Origin: an uncultured beta proteobacterium | Lineage (GTDB): Bacteria > Pseudomonadota > Gammaproteobacteria > Burkholderiales > SG8-41 | DNA: 64,000 bases | Assembly (NCBI GenBank): GCA_903889565.1 | Contig: CAISYC010000049.1 | Coordinates: 1 to 64,000 of the forward strand | Direction: 5' to 3' | In this document: positions 9,012-22,102 of the stretch, one piece after another | Position numbering within the stretch: position 1 is the stretch's first letter | Layout: each line of letters begins with the position of its first letter | Position numbers and translations under genes: made by a program | Notes under the pieces: model-generated | What the model saw: only the letters and a program-made list of their open reading frames with translations | Databases searched by the model: none | Told to the model about the DNA's origin: nothing

Positions 9012-9042
9012 AAGGCTCTGTCGCAGGACAGAGCCTTTTTTG
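9012..9042 (+). terminator. Rho-independent terminator after rpmA
   Basis: Stem AAGGCTCTGTC, loop GCAG, stem GACAGAGCCTT, then a run of T. It separates rplU-rpmA from obgE. Confidence 0.92.
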
Positions 9043-9142
9043 TTTAAACCGATTTCGAACAAGGGGAACCTTGTATCCCCCATTTCAGTGGAAACCCTGA
9101 AATAAGCGATGCTCAGTTCAGCCCTACCTTAAAAGACAGCCC

Positions 9143-10186
9143 ATGAAATTCATCGACGAAGCGAATATTGAAGCCCACGCCGGCAAGGGCGGCGATGGCT
9201 CGGCTTCGTTTCGCCGCGAAAAATTCGTGCCGCGCGGCGGCCCCGACGGCGGCGATGGCGGGCGCGGCGGCAGCATCTTTGCGCGCGCCGACCGCAACAT
9301 CAACACGCTGGTCGATTACCGCTTTCAGCGCATTCACCGCGCCAAGGGCGGCGAAAACGGGCGCGGCGCCGACTGCAACGGCCGCTCGGCGGAAGACGTC
9401 GTGCTGCGTGTGCCCGTGGGCACCGTCGTTACCGATGCGGAAACCGGCGAGGCGGTGGCCGATCTCGCCAGCCACGACCAGGTCGCTTTGCTGGCCAAGG
9501 GCGGCGCCGGCGGACTCGGCAACCTGAATTTCAAATCGAGCACCAACCGCGCGCCGCGCCAGTTCACCCGCGGCGGCGACGGCGAATCGCGCAGGCTCAA
9601 ATTCGAATTGAAGGTGCTGGCCGATGTCGGCCTGCTCGGCATGCCGAATGCCGGCAAATCGACCTTCATCCGCGCGGTCTCGGCAGCGCGACCCAAGGTT
9701 GCCGATTATCCGTTCACCACGCTGCACCCGAATCTCGGCGTGGTGCGCGTCGATGAAAACCGCAGCTTCGTCATTGCCGACATTCCGGGCCTGATCGAGG
9801 GTGCCGCCGAGGGTGCCGGCCTCGGCCACCAGTTTCTGCGCCACCTCGCGCGCACGCGCCTCCTGCTGCATATCGTCGATCTGGCGCCGTTCGATCCGTC
9901 CACCGATCCGGTCGCCGAAGCGCGCGCGATCGTGCATGAACTCGAAAAATACGACCAGGCGCTGTTCGACAAACCGCGCTGGCTGGTGCTGAACAAAATG
10001 GATCTGCTCGATGTTGACGGGCGCGACGAGCGCGTGCGCCGCTTCATCGCCGATTTTGGCTGGCAGGGCAAAAGCTTTATCATCTCGGCGATCGACGGCG
10101 GCGGCTGCCGCGAAATCACGTTTGCAATCATGGAGCACCTGCAGAATACCGCGGTTCCCGCCGAGCCGGTGGCGCAGGACGATTAA
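9143..10186 (+). CDS. obgE: Obg-family GTPase, ribosome assembly
   Basis: A 347-aa Obg/CgtA protein involved in 50S maturation and stress control. The Gly-rich Obg fold covers about 1-158 ([12 protein letters not shown]). The G domain follows, with G1 GMPNAGKS (166-173), G3 DIPG (213-216) and G4 NKMD (284-287). The order rplU-rpmA-obgE-proB is conserved in betaproteobacteria. ATG 9143 is the standard Obg start ([10 protein letters not shown]). Confidence 0.97.
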   Translation: MKFIDEANIEAHAGKGGDGSASFRREKFVPRGGPDGGDGGRGGSIFARADRNINTLVDYRFQRIHRAKGGENGRGADCNGRSAEDVVLRVPVGTVVTDAETGEAVADLASHDQVALLAKGGAGGLGNLNFKSSTNRAPRQFTRGGDGESRRLKFELKVLADVGLLGMPNAGKSTFIRAVSAARPKVADYPFTTLHPNLGVVRVDENRSFVIADIPGLIEGAAEGAGLGHQFLRHLARTRLLLHIVDLAPFDPSTDPVAEARAIVHELEKYDQALFDKPRWLVLNKMDLLDVDGRDERVRRFIADFGWQGKSFIISAIDGGGCREITFAIMEHLQNTAVPAEPVAQDD

Positions 10187-10233
10187 CGCCCCCCGATAAC
10201 AGTCCCATACACAACGCGAATTCTGATATCACG

Positions 10234-11352
10234 ATGACGACCGAACTGGCACATGCGCAACGCCTGGTCGCGAAAGTCGGCAGCAGCCTCGTCACCAACC
10301 GCGGCCAGGGCCTCGACCATGAAGCGCTGACGCGCTGGGTGCTGCAGATCGCCGAACTGCGCCGTCTCGGCCGCGAAGTCATCCTGGTTTCGAGCGGTGC
10401 GATCGCCGAGGGCATGCAGCGCCTCGGCTGGAAAAAAAGACCGAGCGCGGTCAACGAACTGCAGGCCGCGGCCGCGGTCGGCCAGATGGGCCTGATCGAA
10501 GCCTATGAATCGCGCTTCCGCCAGCACGGCCTGCTCACTTCACAGATCCTGCTGACACACGAAGATCTGGCCGATCGCAAACGCTATCTCAACGCGCGCT
10601 CGACGCTGCGCACGCTGCTTGATCTCGGCGTCGTGCCGATCATCAACGAGAACGACACGGTCGCCACCGACGAAATCCGTTTCGGCGACAACGACACGCT
10701 CGGCGCGCTGGTCACCAACCTGGTCGAGGCGGATGCGCTGATCATCCTGACCGATCAGAGCGGCCTCTATTCGGCCGATCCGCGCAAGACGCCGGATGCG
10801 ACGCTGATCCGCGAAGCCGTCGCCGGCAGCCCCGAACTCGAAACGATGGCAGGCGGCGCCGGCAGCGAGATCGGGCTCGGCGGCATGCTGACCAAGGTGA
10901 TCGCGGCCAAACGCGCGGCGCGCAGCGGCGCGCACACGGTCATCGCGTCCGGCCACGAACAGAACATACTGGTACGGCTGGCGGCGGGCGAACATATCGG
11001 CACGCTGCTGCGCGCGGCGACGCCGACACTGGCGGCACGCAAGCAGTGGATGGCCGATCATCTGCAGGTACGCGGCCGCCTCACACTGGATGCCGGCGCG
11101 GTCAAGGCGCTGCGCGAACTGCGCAAGAGCCTGCTGCCGATCGGCGTCACCGCGGTCGGCGGCGAATTCGAACGCGGCGAGTTGGTTGGCTGCTGCGACG
11201 AAGCGGGCGTTGAAATTGCGCGCGGCCTCGTTAACTACAGCGCCAGCGAGGCGCGGCGGGTGCTGCGCACGCCGTCAGCCGAGATCGAGTCGAAACTCGG
11301 CTATGTCGGCGAACCCGAACTGATTCACCGCGACAATCTCGTGCTGCTTTAA
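10234..11352 (+). CDS. proB: Glutamate 5-kinase
   Basis: 372 aa. It catalyses the first step of proline synthesis, ATP-dependent phosphorylation of glutamate. The amino-acid-kinase domain starts [14 protein letters not shown] and includes [21 protein letters not shown] and [13 protein letters not shown]. The C-terminal third is a PUA domain, as in E. coli ProB. It lies 47 bp after obgE in the same direction, so the two may be co-transcribed. No proA is in the window. Confidence 0.97.
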   Translation: MTTELAHAQRLVAKVGSSLVTNRGQGLDHEALTRWVLQIAELRRLGREVILVSSGAIAEGMQRLGWKKRPSAVNELQAAAAVGQMGLIEAYESRFRQHGLLTSQILLTHEDLADRKRYLNARSTLRTLLDLGVVPIINENDTVATDEIRFGDNDTLGALVTNLVEADALIILTDQSGLYSADPRKTPDATLIREAVAGSPELETMAGGAGSEIGLGGMLTKVIAAKRAARSGAHTVIASGHEQNILVRLAAGEHIGTLLRAATPTLAARKQWMADHLQVRGRLTLDAGAVKALRELRKSLLPIGVTAVGGEFERGELVGCCDEAGVEIARGLVNYSASEARRVLRTPSAEIESKLGYVGEPELIHRDNLVLL

Positions 11353-11397
11353 AGCGGCATTCGCCCTGCCGATTTGGCTGCGCAACGATCGCGCGGG

Positions 11398-11910
11398 TTA
11401 ACGCCGGCCGTAGCGCAGCAGTTGCAGGATTTCGCGCAGGCTGCGCGGGCGTACATTGCTGCCGCAGAAAAAATCGCCTGCAAGCACAAGTCGCGGCGCA
11501 CTGCCGCTTCTGGCCTCAATCGGCAACCATTGGCTGTCGCGCGCAGGCGACCAGCCGCCGCCGCGGGTGCCGAACGCATAATTGCGCTGCTGCCGCGTGA
11601 GGCAGGAAATACCCTCGAACGAAACGTTCTCGGCGCCGCCCGAACTGCGCACGACCATGACATAGCGAACCATCTCATCGGCGACGAGCGAAAGCGTATC
11701 CGCGTCAATCAGAAACCGGTTGCCGGTGGCAGCATCGGCCGAAAACTCCACCAGGCTCGCTGCCTTCGGAAACGGCGGCGGCGCGACATCCTCCTGCGGC
11801 CGCGCCTTGACGTCGTATTCCTGCTCCTCGGTATCGGCTTTCGAGCCGCCCAGATGCGAGCATGCGGCCAGCGCGCCCAGCATCAAAACCGATACAAGCC
11901 GGCGCATCAA
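11398..11910 (-). CDS. CNP1-like family lipoprotein
   Basis: A 170-aa protein with signal peptide and lipobox (LGALAACS). The rest matches the CNP1 family (cryptic neisserial protein), typical of betaproteobacteria next to proB and rppH. It includes NRFLIDADTLSL, RYVMVVRSSGGAENVSFEGI and SCLTRQQRNYAFG. Function is unknown; it should sit in the cell envelope. Its start overlaps the stop of the DUF3501 gene upstream by 4 bp, so it may be read as the last gene of the rubrerythrin operon. Confidence 0.85.
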   Translation of the reverse strand: MMRRLVSVLMLGALAACSHLGGSKADTEEQEYDVKARPQEDVAPPPFPKAASLVEFSADAATGNRFLIDADTLSLVADEMVRYVMVVRSSGGAENVSFEGISCLTRQQRNYAFGTRGGGWSPARDSQWLPIEARSGSAPRLVLAGDFFCGSNVRPRSLREILQLLRYGRR

Positions 11911-12491
11911 GACGCGAGGTCCTTCACCAGCGCGGCGCGGATGCCGGCATCGACCTCGGTGCCGACCGAATATTCGGGGTGATCGACGCCGGCCGCCAGG
12001 CGCGCGCCGGCAACGAGCGCCTGCTTCATTGCCGCGGTCAATTCGAAACGCACGAAATGCACTGCCGAAGTCTTGTCTGCGTTTTCGCGCTCGAGATCTT
12101 CGTCGGCAATCGCATTAACGCGTTCGTGCCCGTCAACCTGTACCCACACGCGATCCTCGACGCCCTTCAGGCGCGCCAGCATGACGTGACGCTCCGCAAC
12201 GTCCGGATATTCGATCATCAGCGTTGCCTTCCAGTTGCTGCCGTCGGGAATCAGCGGATTGTAGGCGTCGAGCTCGTCGCGTATGCCCTCCTCCTCGAAG
12301 ATGCGTTCAACGCGCAGCATTTCCTGCACCTGGTAGCGCACCGTCAGCGCGTCCTCGAAGATCAGCGTGACATGGTCGCCGAGCGCGAGGGTGCGGTGTT
12401 TCTTGTGCGCGATCACCTGCTGGCGGAATTCCGGACGCGCCTTCGAATAGGCTTCAAGCGTCATCAAATCGCCGGGCTGCAGTTTGTTCAT
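11907..12491 (-). CDS. DUF3501 family protein
   Basis: A 194-aa cytosolic protein starting MNKLQPGDLMTLEAYSKARP, with RRxV-type basic segments and DELDAYNPLIPDGSNWKATL, features I associate with DUF3501. This family is almost always encoded with rubrerythrin and a heterodisulfide-reductase-like Fe-S protein, as here. The biochemical role is unknown. A part in peroxide or oxidative-stress handling is inferred from the neighbours. It starts 7 bp after the Fe-S gene. Confidence 0.85.
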   Translation of the reverse strand: MNKLQPGDLMTLEAYSKARPEFRQQVIAHKKHRTLALGDHVTLIFEDALTVRYQVQEMLRVERIFEEEGIRDELDAYNPLIPDGSNWKATLMIEYPDVAERHVMLARLKGVEDRVWVQVDGHERVNAIADEDLERENADKTSAVHFVRFELTAAMKQALVAGARLAAGVDHPEYSVGTEVDAGIRAALVKDLAS

Positions 12492-12498
12492 GGTGTCC

Positions 12499-13848
12499 TC
12501 AGAGTCCGTAAGCGGTTCTCAGCAAGGTCAGAGGATGCGCGAGTTGCGCCGCCGTCTTGCCGCTTTCTTGCAATCCCTGTTCGATGTGGCGGCCGCCGAG
12601 CTGGCAGTCGGAGGCCACCCAGTCCGCCTCGCCGCCGCCGGGAAACTCGCCCATCGCGCGAAACACCGGCTTGCCGATTTTCATCGCCATCGCGTGAAAC
12701 TCCTTCTTGCAGCCCCAGCTGCCGGAGTGGCCGGAGCAGCGCTCCACGGTATTGAGCTTTTCCTTCGTCGCCAGCTGCAGCACCTCGCGCGTCTTCTGCC
12801 CCATGTTCTGCACACGCAGATGACAGGCGATGTGGTACGAGACCCGGCCGAGATCCTGCTTGAAATCGGTTTTCAGCAGGCCGTCCTTGTGCCGCAGCAT
12901 CAGATATTCGAACGGATCGAACATCGCCTCGCGCACGGCCTTGACGTTCGCATCCTGCGGGAACATCAGCGGCAGCTCCTGCTTGAACATCAGGGTGCAC
13001 GACGGAATCGGCGTAACGATGGCGTAGCCCTCGCGCGCCAGCTTCGCCAGCGGCGGAATATTCCGGCTCTTCAGTGCAGCGACGGCTTCGAGATCGCCGA
13101 GTTCGAGTTTGGGCATGCCGCAGCAGGCCTCTTTCTCGACCAGCGTCCACGGAATTTCATTGTGCTCGAGCACTTTGACCAGATCGCGGCCGATGCCCGG
13201 TTCGTTGTAATTGATATAACAGGTCGAGAAGATGGCGACCTTGCCCGGCGCGCGCGTGCCTTCGCGAACCACGTTCGATTTGCTGGCACCGGCGGAGGCG
13301 CGAAAGGTCGGCGATTCATAAGAAGGAATCCACGCCTTGGCATCCACACCCAGCGTTTTTTCCATCACGGCGCGGGCAACGCCGTTGTGATTGGCCGCAT
13401 TGACGAACTGAACCACCACCGGAATCGATGCGAGTTTGCCCAGCGCATCGGTGGCCGACATGAATTTGTCGCGCGCGCGCGCGCCGCCCTGCTTGTACTT
13501 GACTGCCTTGGCGCGCAGCATCAGATGCGGAAAATCGAGATTCCACGGATGCGGCGGCACATAGGGACACTTGGTCATGTAACAGACATCGCACAGATAA
13601 CACTGATCGACGACCTTGCCGAAATCCTGCTTGTCCACACCGTCGAGTTCGCCGGTCTTGCCTTCGTCGATCAGATCGAACAGGGTCGGAAAAGAACCGC
13701 ACAGGCTGACGCAGCGTCGGCAACCGTGGCAGATATCGAAGACGCGGTGGAGTTCCGCGTTGAGCTTGTCCTCGTCATAGAAGTCCGGAGACTTCCAGTC
13801 AAGCGGGTGCCGGGTTGGCGCTTCCAGACTGCCTTCGCGTACGGTCAT
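12499..13848 (-). CDS. Heterodisulfide-reductase/GlpC-like Fe-S protein of the rubrerythrin operon
   Basis: A 449-aa protein with two [4Fe-4S] ferredoxin motifs, C40-x2-C-x2-C-x3-C50 and C83-x2-C-x2-C-x4-C94. A CCG-type cysteine-rich domain follows (KEACCGMP), and then a variant one (CSGHSGSWGC). It resembles GlpC and heterodisulfide reductase subunit D and probably passes electrons to the rubrerythrin. ATG 13848 is chosen because the upstream in-frame TTG at 13884 falls in the T-run of the preceding terminator. Confidence 0.9.
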   Translation of the reverse strand: MTVREGSLEAPTRHPLDWKSPDFYDEDKLNAELHRVFDICHGCRRCVSLCGSFPTLFDLIDEGKTGELDGVDKQDFGKVVDQCYLCDVCYMTKCPYVPPHPWNLDFPHLMLRAKAVKYKQGGARARDKFMSATDALGKLASIPVVVQFVNAANHNGVARAVMEKTLGVDAKAWIPSYESPTFRASAGASKSNVVREGTRAPGKVAIFSTCYINYNEPGIGRDLVKVLEHNEIPWTLVEKEACCGMPKLELGDLEAVAALKSRNIPPLAKLAREGYAIVTPIPSCTLMFKQELPLMFPQDANVKAVREAMFDPFEYLMLRHKDGLLKTDFKQDLGRVSYHIACHLRVQNMGQKTREVLQLATKEKLNTVERCSGHSGSWGCKKEFHAMAMKIGKPVFRAMGEFPGGGEADWVASDCQLGGRHIEQGLQESGKTAAQLAHPLTLLRTAYGL

Positions 13849-13882
13849 GGCGGGCTCGTGTGTGGACGTTGGTGAATGCTGC

Positions 13883-13930
13883 AAAAAAACAAGGGGCGAA
13901 GCCGAGGTTTGCGCCTCACGCCCCGCCCCT
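13883..13930 (-). terminator. Terminator between rubrerythrin and the Fe-S gene
   Basis: Read on the minus strand: AGGGGCG ... GAGG, loop, CCTC ... CGCCCCT, then a G and seven T. It follows the rubrerythrin stop. It probably lets rubrerythrin be made in excess over the downstream genes. Confidence 0.75.
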
Positions 13931-13947
13931 GCGATTGACGTATTGGC

Positions 13948-14367
13948 TTAGTCGGCCAGCGCGTCGAGCGACTTCTGGAACCGGTTGGCATGCGAACGCT
14001 CGGCTTTTGCCAGCGTTTCAAACCAGTCGGCAATTTCCTCGAAACCTTCGCTGCGCGCGGTCTTCGCCATGCCCGGGTACATATCGGTGTACTCGTGCGT
14101 TTCGCCGGCGATGGCGGCCTTCAGGTTGTTGCGCGAGCTGCCGATCGGCAGTCCGGTGGCAGGGTCGCCAACGACCTCGAGGTACTCGAGGTGGCCGTGC
14201 GCATGGCCGGTTTCGCCTTCGGCGGTCGAACGGAACACCGCGGCAACATCGTTCTGACCTTCGACGTCGGCTTTGGCTGCGAAATACAGATAGCGGCGAT
14301 TGGCCTGGGATTCGCCGGCGAACGCGGCTTTGAGGTTGCCCTCGGTTTGCGAACCTTTGAGTTGCAT
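13948..14367 (-). CDS. rbr: Rubrerythrin (ferritin-like domain only)
   Basis: A 139-aa four-helix diiron protein that reduces peroxide. The iron-ligand motifs are visible: [33 protein letters not shown] and [10 protein letters not shown]. It has no C-terminal rubredoxin domain, so electrons must come from another protein, plausibly the Fe-S protein downstream. ATG 14367 has AGGAGAT at correct spacing; an upstream in-frame start at 14463 lacks this and precedes the likely promoter. Confidence 0.95.
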   Translation of the reverse strand: MQLKGSQTEGNLKAAFAGESQANRRYLYFAAKADVEGQNDVAAVFRSTAEGETGHAHGHLEYLEVVGDPATGLPIGSSRNNLKAAIAGETHEYTDMYPGMAKTARSEGFEEIADWFETLAKAERSHANRFQKSLDALAD

Positions 14368-14465
14368 GGAGATCTCCTGAAATTTAAGGCTTACTGTCCG
14401 GAGCGATTGTGCACGAACCGCCCCACTGACCGGCAACCACGCATGCCCGCCGGCCCAAGGCATAA

Positions 14466-14482
14466 ATTAGACTAAATCTAAT
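14466..14482. promoter_or_regulatory. Candidate operator of the rubrerythrin operon
   Basis: Perfect inverted repeat ATTAGA-CTAAA-TCTAAT in an AT-rich island about 100 bp before the rubrerythrin ATG. A related half-site, TTTTAGTTTAAG, follows at 14490-14501. The position fits a repressor or activator site for redox or iron control (Rrf2 or Fur families are candidates). The regulator is unknown. Confidence 0.5.
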
Positions 14483-14538
14483 TTGTAGTTTTAGTTTAAG
14501 ACGCGGCTCGCACGCTGTCAACGCGCGTCGGCAACCGT

Positions 14539-15051
14539 TCAGCGAACGACAGCTTCGCGATTCTGCCGGTCCTGCGCGGGACGGCGCAGAAAACGCGACA
14601 ACTCGCTCAACGCCAATTGATAGACCTCGCGCTTGAACTCCACCACCGAATCCAGCGGCACCCAGTATTCGTTCCAGCGCCAGGCATCGAACTCCGGCTT
14701 TTCCGACGCCCGCAGTTGAACGTCGGTATCGCGTCCGACCAGCCGCAGCAAAAACCAGATCTGCTTCTGCCCGCGGTAATGACCGCGCCAGTCGCGGCGC
14801 AGCCATTGCTCGGGCACGTCGTAGCGCAGCCAGTCGCGGGTGCGACCGAGTATCTTGACGTGGTGCGGCTGCAGCCCGACCTCTTCCTGCAACTCGCGAT
14901 ACATCGCCCGCTCCGGCGTCTCGCCGGCATCAATGCCGCCCTGCGGAAACTGCCACGCGTGCTGCCTGACCCGTTTGCCCCAGAAAACCTCGTTCTTGCC
15001 GTTGCAAATGACTATTCCGACGTTGGGGCGATATCCGTCACGATCAATCAT
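14539..15051 (-). CDS. rppH: RNA pyrophosphohydrolase (Nudix)
   Basis: A 170-aa RppH that removes pyrophosphate from mRNA 5' ends to start decay. The Nudix box lies at 38-60 ([13 protein letters not shown] then [10 protein letters not shown]), and the N-terminus [15 protein letters not shown] is diagnostic. ATG 15051 is the family start; the upstream in-frame start at 15120 adds unconserved residues. It is next to proS across one gene, a common betaproteobacterial order. Confidence 0.96.
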   Translation of the reverse strand: MIDRDGYRPNVGIVICNGKNEVFWGKRVRQHAWQFPQGGIDAGETPERAMYRELQEEVGLQPHHVKILGRTRDWLRYDVPEQWLRRDWRGHYRGQKQIWFLLRLVGRDTDVQLRASEKPEFDAWRWNEYWVPLDSVVEFKREVYQLALSELSRFLRRPAQDRQNREAVVR

Positions 15052-15124
15052 GTGAATCACCCTTGAATCTGTCTGATGGGCAAATTTTTCCACACTTCCC
15101 GCCGCTTGGAAAGCAGCCAATTGC

Positions 15125-15913
15125 TCAGATAAACAGGCGCTCGTCGTCGTGCCCGTTAAGCACCTTCAATTCCTCGACGAAACGGCCGAACGTCAGGCCG
15201 CATAGACGCTCCAGATCCTTGGCGCGCCGCTGCAATTCGGGCCAGCCGGGATTGCCCTGATCGCACTTGAAAGCAAACGCGGCAATATTGCCCGGCTTGC
15301 CCGCGGGCAGGCATAACACACGGCCATCGAACGCCTTGCGGATGCGCTCGACGCAGGCATTAAAGTCGCGATCGCCGCCCCACAGATTGACGACGAGGAT
15401 GCCCTGTTCGCCAAGCACCCGCGCGCAGTCGCGGTAAAACGGCAGCGTCGCCAGCGCCGCGACCTGCGATTCCGAGTCGTAGCCGTCAACCACCAGCACG
15501 TCCGCTCGCAAGCCCTTGCGCGCGACGTATTCGACGCCGTCGCCGACCATCACGTTGAGGCGTTGGTCGTTCGGCGGCAGCAGAAAATACTGATGCGCGA
15601 TCGCCACCACCTGCGGATTGACCTCGACTGCGGTCACGCGCGCCTGCGGGAAATGGTGGTAAACGAACTTCGCCAGCGAGCCGCCGCCGAGGCCGATCAT
15701 GTGCACGTTCTGCGGCCGCGGATTGAACAGCAGAAAAGCCATCATGCTGCGCGTGTAAACGACTTCGAGATCGAACGGGCGCGCAATGCGCATCGCGCTC
15801 TGCACGGTGTCGCTGCCGATATGCAGGGTGCGCACGCCGAATTTTTCGCTGATGTAAACCGACTCGTTGTCGGTCTGCGGCTTGCGCACGCGCCAGCTCT
15901 GCGGGAACTTCAT
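15125..15913 (-). CDS. Spermidine-synthase-like (aminopropyltransferase-fold) protein
   Basis: A 262-aa Rossmann-fold protein with [19 protein letters not shown], the acidic [17 protein letters not shown] and [12 protein letters not shown], as in polyamine aminopropyltransferases. It lacks the MFS-type membrane half found in some relatives. The substrate is unclear; many such stand-alone proteins are annotated as spermidine synthase without proof. It is divergent from proS. Confidence 0.8.
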   Translation of the reverse strand: MKFPQSWRVRKPQTDNESVYISEKFGVRTLHIGSDTVQSAMRIARPFDLEVVYTRSMMAFLLFNPRPQNVHMIGLGGGSLAKFVYHHFPQARVTAVEVNPQVVAIAHQYFLLPPNDQRLNVMVGDGVEYVARKGLRADVLVVDGYDSESQVAALATLPFYRDCARVLGEQGILVVNLWGGDRDFNACVERIRKAFDGRVLCLPAGKPGNIAAFAFKCDQGNPGWPELQRRAKDLERLCGLTFGRFVEELKVLNGHDDERLFI

Positions 15914-15995
15914 TGCGAGGGATTATTCCGGAAAGTTGCGTTGGTTCGGTAGAATAAGCACTTTTACAGCTTTCGCATAGGTTCCGAACACTCAC

Positions 15996-17709
<1,714 letters not shown>

Positions 17710-17711
<2 letters not shown>

Positions 17712-17814
17712 GCGTTCTAATTTTTATGAATGCAGGAACGCTCGATCCCTTACCCCGCCCCTCTCCCATCGGGAGAGGGCGCAAACAGCCCTGATCCGCA
17801 GATGCGAATCAGGG
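17710..17814. repeat. Three consecutive inverted repeats between proS and the transglycosylase
   Basis: GAGCGTTC/GAACGCTC (17710-17743), CCCTCTCCC-ATC-GGGAGAGGG (17759-17779) and CCCTGAT/ATCAGGG (17789-17814). The second resembles widespread REP-like palindromes. The third spans one possible ATG (17802) of the next gene. None has a good T-run, so they are not typical terminators. Confidence 0.6.
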
Positions 17815-18413
17815 AAATATTGTCGATGGCGCTGCTGCTGGCGGCCTGCATTCCGCTCGCGCACGCCGGCAACCAGAAATTCGAACCGCTGTCGGACAGC
17901 GTGCAATCGGCGCTGCATTCCGCAATCAGCGACGAAGCAGTGCCCTTTCTCGCGTTCGACACCGCCGAGGAAGCGCGCGCCTGGCTCGACGCCATGTCGA
18001 GCAAGCTCGAGCGCCGCATGCCCGACCGGCGTCAGCGCGAGGAATTTCTGGTCACCGTACACTACGAAGCCAAACGCGCCGCACTCGATCCGCAACTCGT
18101 GCTCGGCCTGATCCAGGTTGAAAGCGCGTTCCATAAATACGCGGTGTCGAGCGCCGGTGCCCGCGGTTTCATGCAGGTAATGCCGTTCTGGACCAAATTG
18201 ATCGGACAGCCCGATCACAACCTGTTTCACCTGCGCACCAATCTGCGTTACGGCTGCGTGATCCTCAAGCATTACCTCGACATCGAACACGGCGATTACT
18301 ACCGTGCGCTGGGCCGCTACAACGGCAGCCTCGGCCAGCCGCAGTATCCGAACGCGGTGGTGCGCGCCTGGTTGAACAACTGGAAATACCCCGTGCGCCG
18401 CAGCGCGCGTTAG
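17802..18413 (+). CDS. Lytic transglycosylase (SLT family)
   Basis: A 203-aa exported muramidase that cleaves peptidoglycan. The signal peptide is RIREILSMALLLAACIPLAHA. The SLT core has GLIQVESAFHKYAVSSAGA, with the catalytic Glu in QVES, then GFMQVMPFW and NLRYGCVILKHYL, ending ALGRYNGSLGQPQYPNAV. ATG 17802 gives a normal signal peptide but sits in a hairpin. ATG 17826, with AGGGA upstream, is the alternative. Related to the mltC/slt type. Confidence 0.9.
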   Translation: MRIREILSMALLLAACIPLAHAGNQKFEPLSDSVQSALHSAISDEAVPFLAFDTAEEARAWLDAMSSKLERRMPDRRQREEFLVTVHYEAKRAALDPQLVLGLIQVESAFHKYAVSSAGARGFMQVMPFWTKLIGQPDHNLFHLRTNLRYGCVILKHYLDIEHGDYYRALGRYNGSLGQPQYPNAVVRAWLNNWKYPVRRSAR

Positions 18414-18417
18414 GCAC

Positions 18418-20312
<1,895 letters not shown>

Positions 20313-20331
20313 CGGGCCGGCTACCCGCGGG

Positions 20332-20697
20332 TTGGCGTTGAAACCCGCCGCCCTCGCCTCCGCAATATGCGCCGCTGCGCTGATTGCGCTGATTTTCCTC
20401 GGGCTGGCGTGGGAACTGTGGCTGGCGCCGCTCAGGCCCGGCGGTTCGCTGCTGGCACTCAAGGTGCTGCCGCTGCTCGCGCCGCTGTTCGGTGTGCTGC
20501 GCGGCCGCGCCTACACCTACCAGTGGTCGAGCATGCTGATCCTCGCCTATTTCACCGAGGGCGTGGTTCGCGCCTGGTCGGACCGCGGGCTCTCGGCGCA
20601 ATTGGCGCTGCTGCAAACCGCGCTGACGGTGGTCTTTTTCATCGCCGCGGTCGCCTATATCCGCACCCAGCCGCGCGCCCGCGCGAAGTCGGATTGA
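20332..20697 (+). CDS. DUF2069 family membrane protein
   Basis: A 121-aa protein with four hydrophobic segments and the motif TYQWSSMLILAYFTEGVVRA, typical of DUF2069 proteins that follow wrbA in betaproteobacteria. It starts with TTG (20332 or 20338); no ATG fits and the RBS is weak. Function is unknown. Confidence 0.82.
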   Translation: MALKPAALASAICAAALIALIFLGLAWELWLAPLRPGGSLLALKVLPLLAPLFGVLRGRAYTYQWSSMLILAYFTEGVVRAWSDRGLSAQLALLQTALTVVFFIAAVAYIRTQPRARAKSD

Positions 20698-20798
20698 CGG
20701 CGCGCCCGCAGTTCGATTAGTTTCGGAGTCTAGGCGGCAAGGCAGTGCATTGCCGCCGTTGCAAAAACCAATAAAACGCACATCAAGCGAGGAGTTTC

Positions 20799-22085
20799 AT
20801 GCCCAACGTTGCCAACGACTGGACGAAGGTTCGTTACGATCTCGACAAGTCGGAAAATTTCGAGGCGCTGTGCAATTCGCCGTGGTACAGCGACGCCGTT
20901 TACAATAAATTCTCGGCCGAAGAATTCGCCCGCCGGCACAAGCTCGCGCGCGAGTTGATGGCGCGTGACGGCTTCGACGCGCTGATCCTCTGCGGCAGCC
21001 CGAACATCTACAGCCACGGCAGCGGCGTGACCTGGGGTTGCGGCCTGATCGACGACCGCGGGCTGGCGCAATACATGGTGCTGCCGGCGAAAGGCGAGCC
21101 GACGCTGATCTATCCGCATCCGGGCTGCCACATCGAAGCGGTACGCAAGATGGTCTCGATCGCCGATGTAAGGAGCGGCCAGCACGGGCATTATGGAAGA
21201 GCTGTCGCAGAACGACTGCTTGAGCTCGGACTACAAAAGGGGCGCATCGGCATCACTGCCGCCGACCGCACCGGCCCTGAGTTCATGGGCGTGAACGCCT
21301 ATCTGGAAATGAAGAAGCACGTGCCGGAGGCCGACTTCGTGCTGCAGCCGATGCTGATGCATGAGCTGACCTACCTCAAGAGTGCCGAGGAAATCCGCGC
21401 CATGGCGAAAGCCGGAGAACTGGCGATGAATGCGCTGCGCGCGGTCGCCGCGCGCGCCAAACCCGGCGTGCGCGAATACCAGCTCGCCGCGGCGGCGACG
21501 CACGCCGTGATGGATGGTGGCGGCCGCGTGCATCTATTGATGATCGGTTCGACCTCGATGCACGACCCGAAACTGATTTTTCCGAATCCGAATCCGTCGC
21601 ATCGTGTGCTGCAGCAAGACGACATCATTCTGTGCGAACTGGCGATGACCTACATGGGCTACACGGCCAAGGTCGGCCATCCGGTGTCGATCGGCCAGCC
21701 GACCGAACGCTACAACCGCTTTCACAAGGACGTCGTGGTGCCGGGCTTTCGCGCGATCGAGGCGCAGCTCGCGCCGGGTCGCAATTTAGAAGAGTTGCGA
21801 AAAAGCGTCTGCGGCGTGTTCCGCGCGAAGGGCGCGCAGTCGCGGCCGATCCTGATGCACGGGCACGATCTGATCACCTCGCTGCCCTTCATCATGACCG
21901 ACGAAGTCAAGGGCGCGCCCTTCGACATGGTGATGAAACCCGGCATGGCCTACGGCATCGAAATCACGCCGGTCAGCGCTGACGGAACGTACGGAATATT
22001 TTTCTCCCGCTCGTATGCAATCACCGACGGCGGCGTGCAGGCGCTAACGCCCTACCCGGCGGACGATATACTGGTCGCCGGCTGA
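20799..22085 (+). CDS. M24-fold (prolidase/creatinase-like) protein with altered metal ligands
   Basis: A 428-aa protein with an N-terminal creatinase-like domain and a pita-bread domain. GAGGAG precedes ATG 20799. In metallo-M24 enzymes the first ligand region reads like D-x-G-x-x-x-x-G-Y-x-x-D. Here it is ILCELAMTYMGYTAKVGH (about 278-295), so the first Asp is Glu and the second is lost. HGHDL and YGIEITP are kept. It may be a non-metal M24 enzyme, as creatinase is, or bind metal differently. It sits directly before a Bug receptor, suggesting hydrolysis of the imported ligand. Confidence 0.8.
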   Translation: MPNVANDWTKVRYDLDKSENFEALCNSPWYSDAVYNKFSAEEFARRHKLARELMARDGFDALILCGSPNIYSHGSGVTWGCGLIDDRGLAQYMVLPAKGEPTLIYPHPGCHIEAVRKMVSIADVRSGQHGHYGRAVAERLLELGLQKGRIGITAADRTGPEFMGVNAYLEMKKHVPEADFVLQPMLMHELTYLKSAEEIRAMAKAGELAMNALRAVAARAKPGVREYQLAAAATHAVMDGGGRVHLLMIGSTSMHDPKLIFPNPNPSHRVLQQDDIILCELAMTYMGYTAKVGHPVSIGQPTERYNRFHKDVVVPGFRAIEAQLAPGRNLEELRKSVCGVFRAKGAQSRPILMHGHDLITSLPFIMTDEVKGAPFDMVMKPGMAYGIEITPVSADGTYGIFFSRSYAITDGGVQALTPYPADDILVAG

Positions 22086-22102
22086 ACAGGAAGGGAGTTA
22101 CG

